This document shows, one piece after another, positions 62,728 to 64,000 of a stretch of 64,000 nucleotides of DNA. Origin of the DNA: Alistipes sp. (lineage in GTDB: Bacteria > Bacteroidota > Bacteroidia > Bacteroidales > Rikenellaceae); the NCBI GenBank assembly GCA_017631275.1, contig JAGBTQ010000005.1, positions 27,433-91,432 of the forward strand, in the 5' to 3' direction. The number at the start of each line of letters is the position of its first letter. Position 1 is the stretch's first letter. The notes below the pieces were generated by a model, which saw only the letters and a list, made by a program, of their open reading frames with translations, had not been told where the DNA came from and made no database searches. The position numbers and the translations under genes were made by a program.

Positions 62728-62758
62728 TTTGCGGAAAACTTTTCATAGGGTAATTTTG
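62728..62758 (+). promoter_or_regulatory. Full-consensus promoter without an adjacent reading frame
   Basis: TTTG (62728-62731), a 19-base spacer and TAATTTTG (62751-62758) match the Bacteroidota promoter, but the next start codon that fits a gene is 377 bases downstream. It may drive a small RNA (next entry). Confidence 0.65.
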
Positions 62759-62764
62759 TGTAAA

Positions 62765-62877
62765 GCAAGTATGTGTAGCTCTCTTCAATAATCTTCGCAC
62801 AATACTAAAGCGCGAGGCTAAGGAAACTTCACACCGAATATAGCCCTCTACAATTGCCTACATAGAGGACTATTATT
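62765..62877 (+). ncRNA. Candidate small RNA
   Basis: Downstream of the promoter at 62728-62758 there is no frame beyond six codons, yet a terminator-like hairpin occurs at 62840-62873: ATAGCCCTCTA pairs with TAGAGGACTAT with one mismatch, followed by TATT. This bounds an RNA of about 113 bases. It is a prediction from promoter, hairpin and the absence of coding only; start and end are approximate. Confidence 0.35.
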
Positions 62878-62886
62878 TCCAACATC

Positions 62887-63016
62887 CTGATAATCAACAT
62901 ATTGAAAAGATTTCCCAAGAACGAGATTTTAAAGACGCGTAACTGCTTGATAATCAGCACTATGAAAAATTAGCAAAATCGTATTTTCAAGTATCTGAAA
63001 ATCAACAACTTATATA
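62887..63016 (+). repeat. Three spaced TGATAATCA-type repeats
   Basis: Units at 62887-62909, 62947-62969 and 62995-63016 share TGATAATCA (third unit TGAAAATCA), then CA and an A/T-rich part such as GAAAA. TGATAATCA is a near-palindrome. Spacing is 60 and 48 bases between core starts. They lie before the tandem lipoprotein genes, so they could be operator sites or part of an intergenic repeat. The rest of the 514-base gap (62621-63134) holds the hairpin, promoter, RNA candidate and these repeats; no gene was seen. Confidence 0.6.
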
Positions 63017-63047
63017 CAGGGGCACGGAAAAACATTTGGGACGAAAA

Positions 63048-63080
63048 TTTGGTTTTTAGGGGCGCTCGGTGGTAACTTTG
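63048..63080 (+). promoter_or_regulatory. Promoter of the tandem lipoprotein genes
   Basis: TTTG (63048-63051) and TAACTTTG (63073-63080) with a 21-base spacer. Start codon is 54 bases downstream. Confidence 0.65.
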
Positions 63081-63134
63081 CAATAACAAAACCACCCAAT
63101 CGAGCAATAATCTAAAACTAAAAAATAAAGTATC

Positions 63135-63788
63135 ATGAAAAAACTTGTTTACTGCCTTGTGGTATCAGTCGCAGCGAGCACAATGACCTCGTGCGAGAAG
63201 TTACAGCAAATTGGCGCATTACCCGAGCCAACTAAGTATTTCATTGAGATGAACATGAGCTATGATGATTGGGGCCTCGATAACACCTTTATTTCAACCT
63301 ATAATGAGTGGTACTGGAATGTAGTTAATGGAGATACTCTTGAGTTTAAGGTGAAAGAGAACTATGATGGGAAAGAGGGTCTAACTACTTTCATGCTTAC
63401 AAGACATAATGTTCCGATTCCCTGTAACAATGAGGATGAAGTACATGATGTTAATATAGGTTTTGGTCTTAGATTACAAGATATTCCTCTTCAGAAAGAT
63501 ACAAAATATTATTTCGGTGATGCTGAAGGTATTGATACAAGCGATGGCGTGGTTGCGTCTGGTCACATCTCAATGTGGGGTGGCATGGAACTGCAGAAGT
63601 CTACTCTCGGTTGGATAAAGTTCACACGTCTTGAGCTTACACACGATAATGACGAGGGCTATGCCGATGACTACGAAATAGATTTTGAGTTTGAATTTGA
63701 GGTCAAAGACCCCGAAACTGGCGAGGTAACACTAAAGGTTGAGAATGGCAAAGTTCTCGCCAATCCTGGTCAGTGGGAAGTAAAATAA
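63135..63788 (+). CDS. Lipoprotein of unknown function (tandem family, member 1)
   Basis: The 217-residue lipoprotein has a lipobox (TMTSCEKLQ, Cys 20), then IGALPEPTKYFIEMNMSYDD, WGLDNTFISTYNEWYWNVV and a beta-rich body ending in an acidic stretch (YEIDFEFEFEVKDPETGEV). No catalytic motif is evident. Its N-terminal 60 residues closely match the next gene, so the two arose by tandem duplication. The low number of cysteines and the acidic end suggest a surface or periplasmic binding protein, but the function is unknown. It lies 20 bases before member 2. Confidence 0.75.
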   Translation: MKKLVYCLVVSVAASTMTSCEKLQQIGALPEPTKYFIEMNMSYDDWGLDNTFISTYNEWYWNVVNGDTLEFKVKENYDGKEGLTTFMLTRHNVPIPCNNEDEVHDVNIGFGLRLQDIPLQKDTKYYFGDAEGIDTSDGVVASGHISMWGGMELQKSTLGWIKFTRLELTHDNDEGYADDYEIDFEFEFEVKDPETGEVTLKVENGKVLANPGQWEVK

Positions 63789-63808
63789 TATATTATACCG
63801 ATATTGAT

Positions 63809-64000
63809 ATGAAAAAACTTGTTTACTGTCTAATGGCAATGTTTGCGGCGAGTGTGGTGACCTCGTGCGAGAAGTTGCGAGAAATCGGTGTTTTACCTGA
63901 ACCAACTAAGTATCCTATTGAAATGTATGTTACTAGTTCTAAGTGGGGACTTGACAAAACTTTTATCTCTTACGATTCAGAATGGTATTGGAATCCCGTA
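63809..64000 (+). CDS. Lipoprotein of the same tandem family, member 2 (3' end outside window)
   Basis: The window contains the first 64 codons, beginning with MKKLVYCLMAMFAASVVTSC (lipobox VVTSC, Cys 20). The text continues EKLREIGVLPEPTKYPIEMY and SKWGLDKTFISYDSEWYWN, parallel to member 1 with the same spacing. The frame has no stop to the window edge, so it is a partial gene by truncation and not a broken one. Both members share the start MKKLVYCL and the EPTKY motif. Further copies may follow. Confidence 0.85.
   Translation, partial: MKKLVYCLMAMFAASVVTSCEKLREIGVLPEPTKYPIEMYVTSSKWGLDKTFISYDSEWYWNPV

Noticed and set aside
62750-62830. Very short frame after the promoter at 62751 (starting ATGTGTAGC)
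   Set aside because: It stops after six codons, with no start context, so it is not supported as a peptide gene.
1-64000. Search for tRNA, rRNA, insertion sequences, integrases and prophage genes
   Set aside because: None was seen in any gap. Spacers are short and there is no transposase-like protein or boundary repeat.

Overview
The window looks like a chromosomal segment of a Bacteroidales bacterium (Bacteroidota). The signs are promoters of the Bacteroidota type (a -7 box TAnnTTTG, often with TTTG about 19-21 bases upstream), many Bacteroidota-restricted families (DUF4831, DUF4293 and DUF4199 types, FISUMP-type lipoproteins), a SufBCDS operon without SufE, and lipoproteins with short MKK signal peptides. 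A Rikenellaceae/Alistipes-like host is possible, but the sequence alone does not fix the genus. No rRNA, tRNA, IS element, prophage or CRISPR array was seen.

Layout. 1-4937: end of a pyrimidine operon (carB tail, pyrK, pyrD, pyrF, pyrE, pyrB). PyrB carries a C-terminal four-cysteine domain resembling the zinc domain of PyrI. 5116-7337: two small secreted proteins and a sugar-nucleotidyltransferase. 7454-12184: operon of a degenerate LytM-domain membrane protein, dxr, rseP and radA. 12246-16723: MORN-like secreted protein, thioredoxin, AlkD-like protein, DUF4831 protein. 16884-19136: AspT/YidE-type transporter and a secreted protein made of six 20-residue repeats. 19313-20893: aroB and a DJ-1/PfpI protein. 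20895-26668 (minus): Ca-type P-ATPase, DUF4293, GT2 glycosyltransferase, DUF4199 and mltG. 26718-26819: the SRP RNA gene, divergent from mltG. 26857-32144 (minus): a large TPR protein, an outer-membrane barrel and a small membrane protein.

32264-37592: a complete RND efflux operon (adaptor, pump, TolC). 37589-43621 (minus): sufB-sufC-sufD-sufS-tmk-DoxX-like, with an unusually short SufD. 43832-46250: YD/RHS-like lipoprotein and an MFS transporter. 46371-48944: fmt, then a lipoprotein and a barrel protein behind a structured leader. 49030-51314 (minus): metal ABC permease and an LptF/G-type permease. 51427-52725: mtaB. 52782-58149: a receptor-like protein ending in HAMP, trkH, a SPOR-type protein and a FISUMP lipoprotein.

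58150-64000 is the most unusual part. It holds surface lipoproteins interleaved with a family of lipidated TPR, transmembrane, coiled-coil, LuxR-like HTH proteins. Two intact copies lie in tandem (59325-62620). The last 18 codons plus stop of a third copy survive at 58176-58232. The copy ends are followed by matching terminator hairpins with compensatory changes, then by promoter-like boxes. After the second intact copy come a candidate small RNA, spaced TGATAATCA repeats and two tandem paralogous lipoproteins, the last running off the window. The layout suggests a duplicating and decaying sensor/surface-lipoprotein locus in which periplasmic TPR proteins signal across the inner membrane to DNA.
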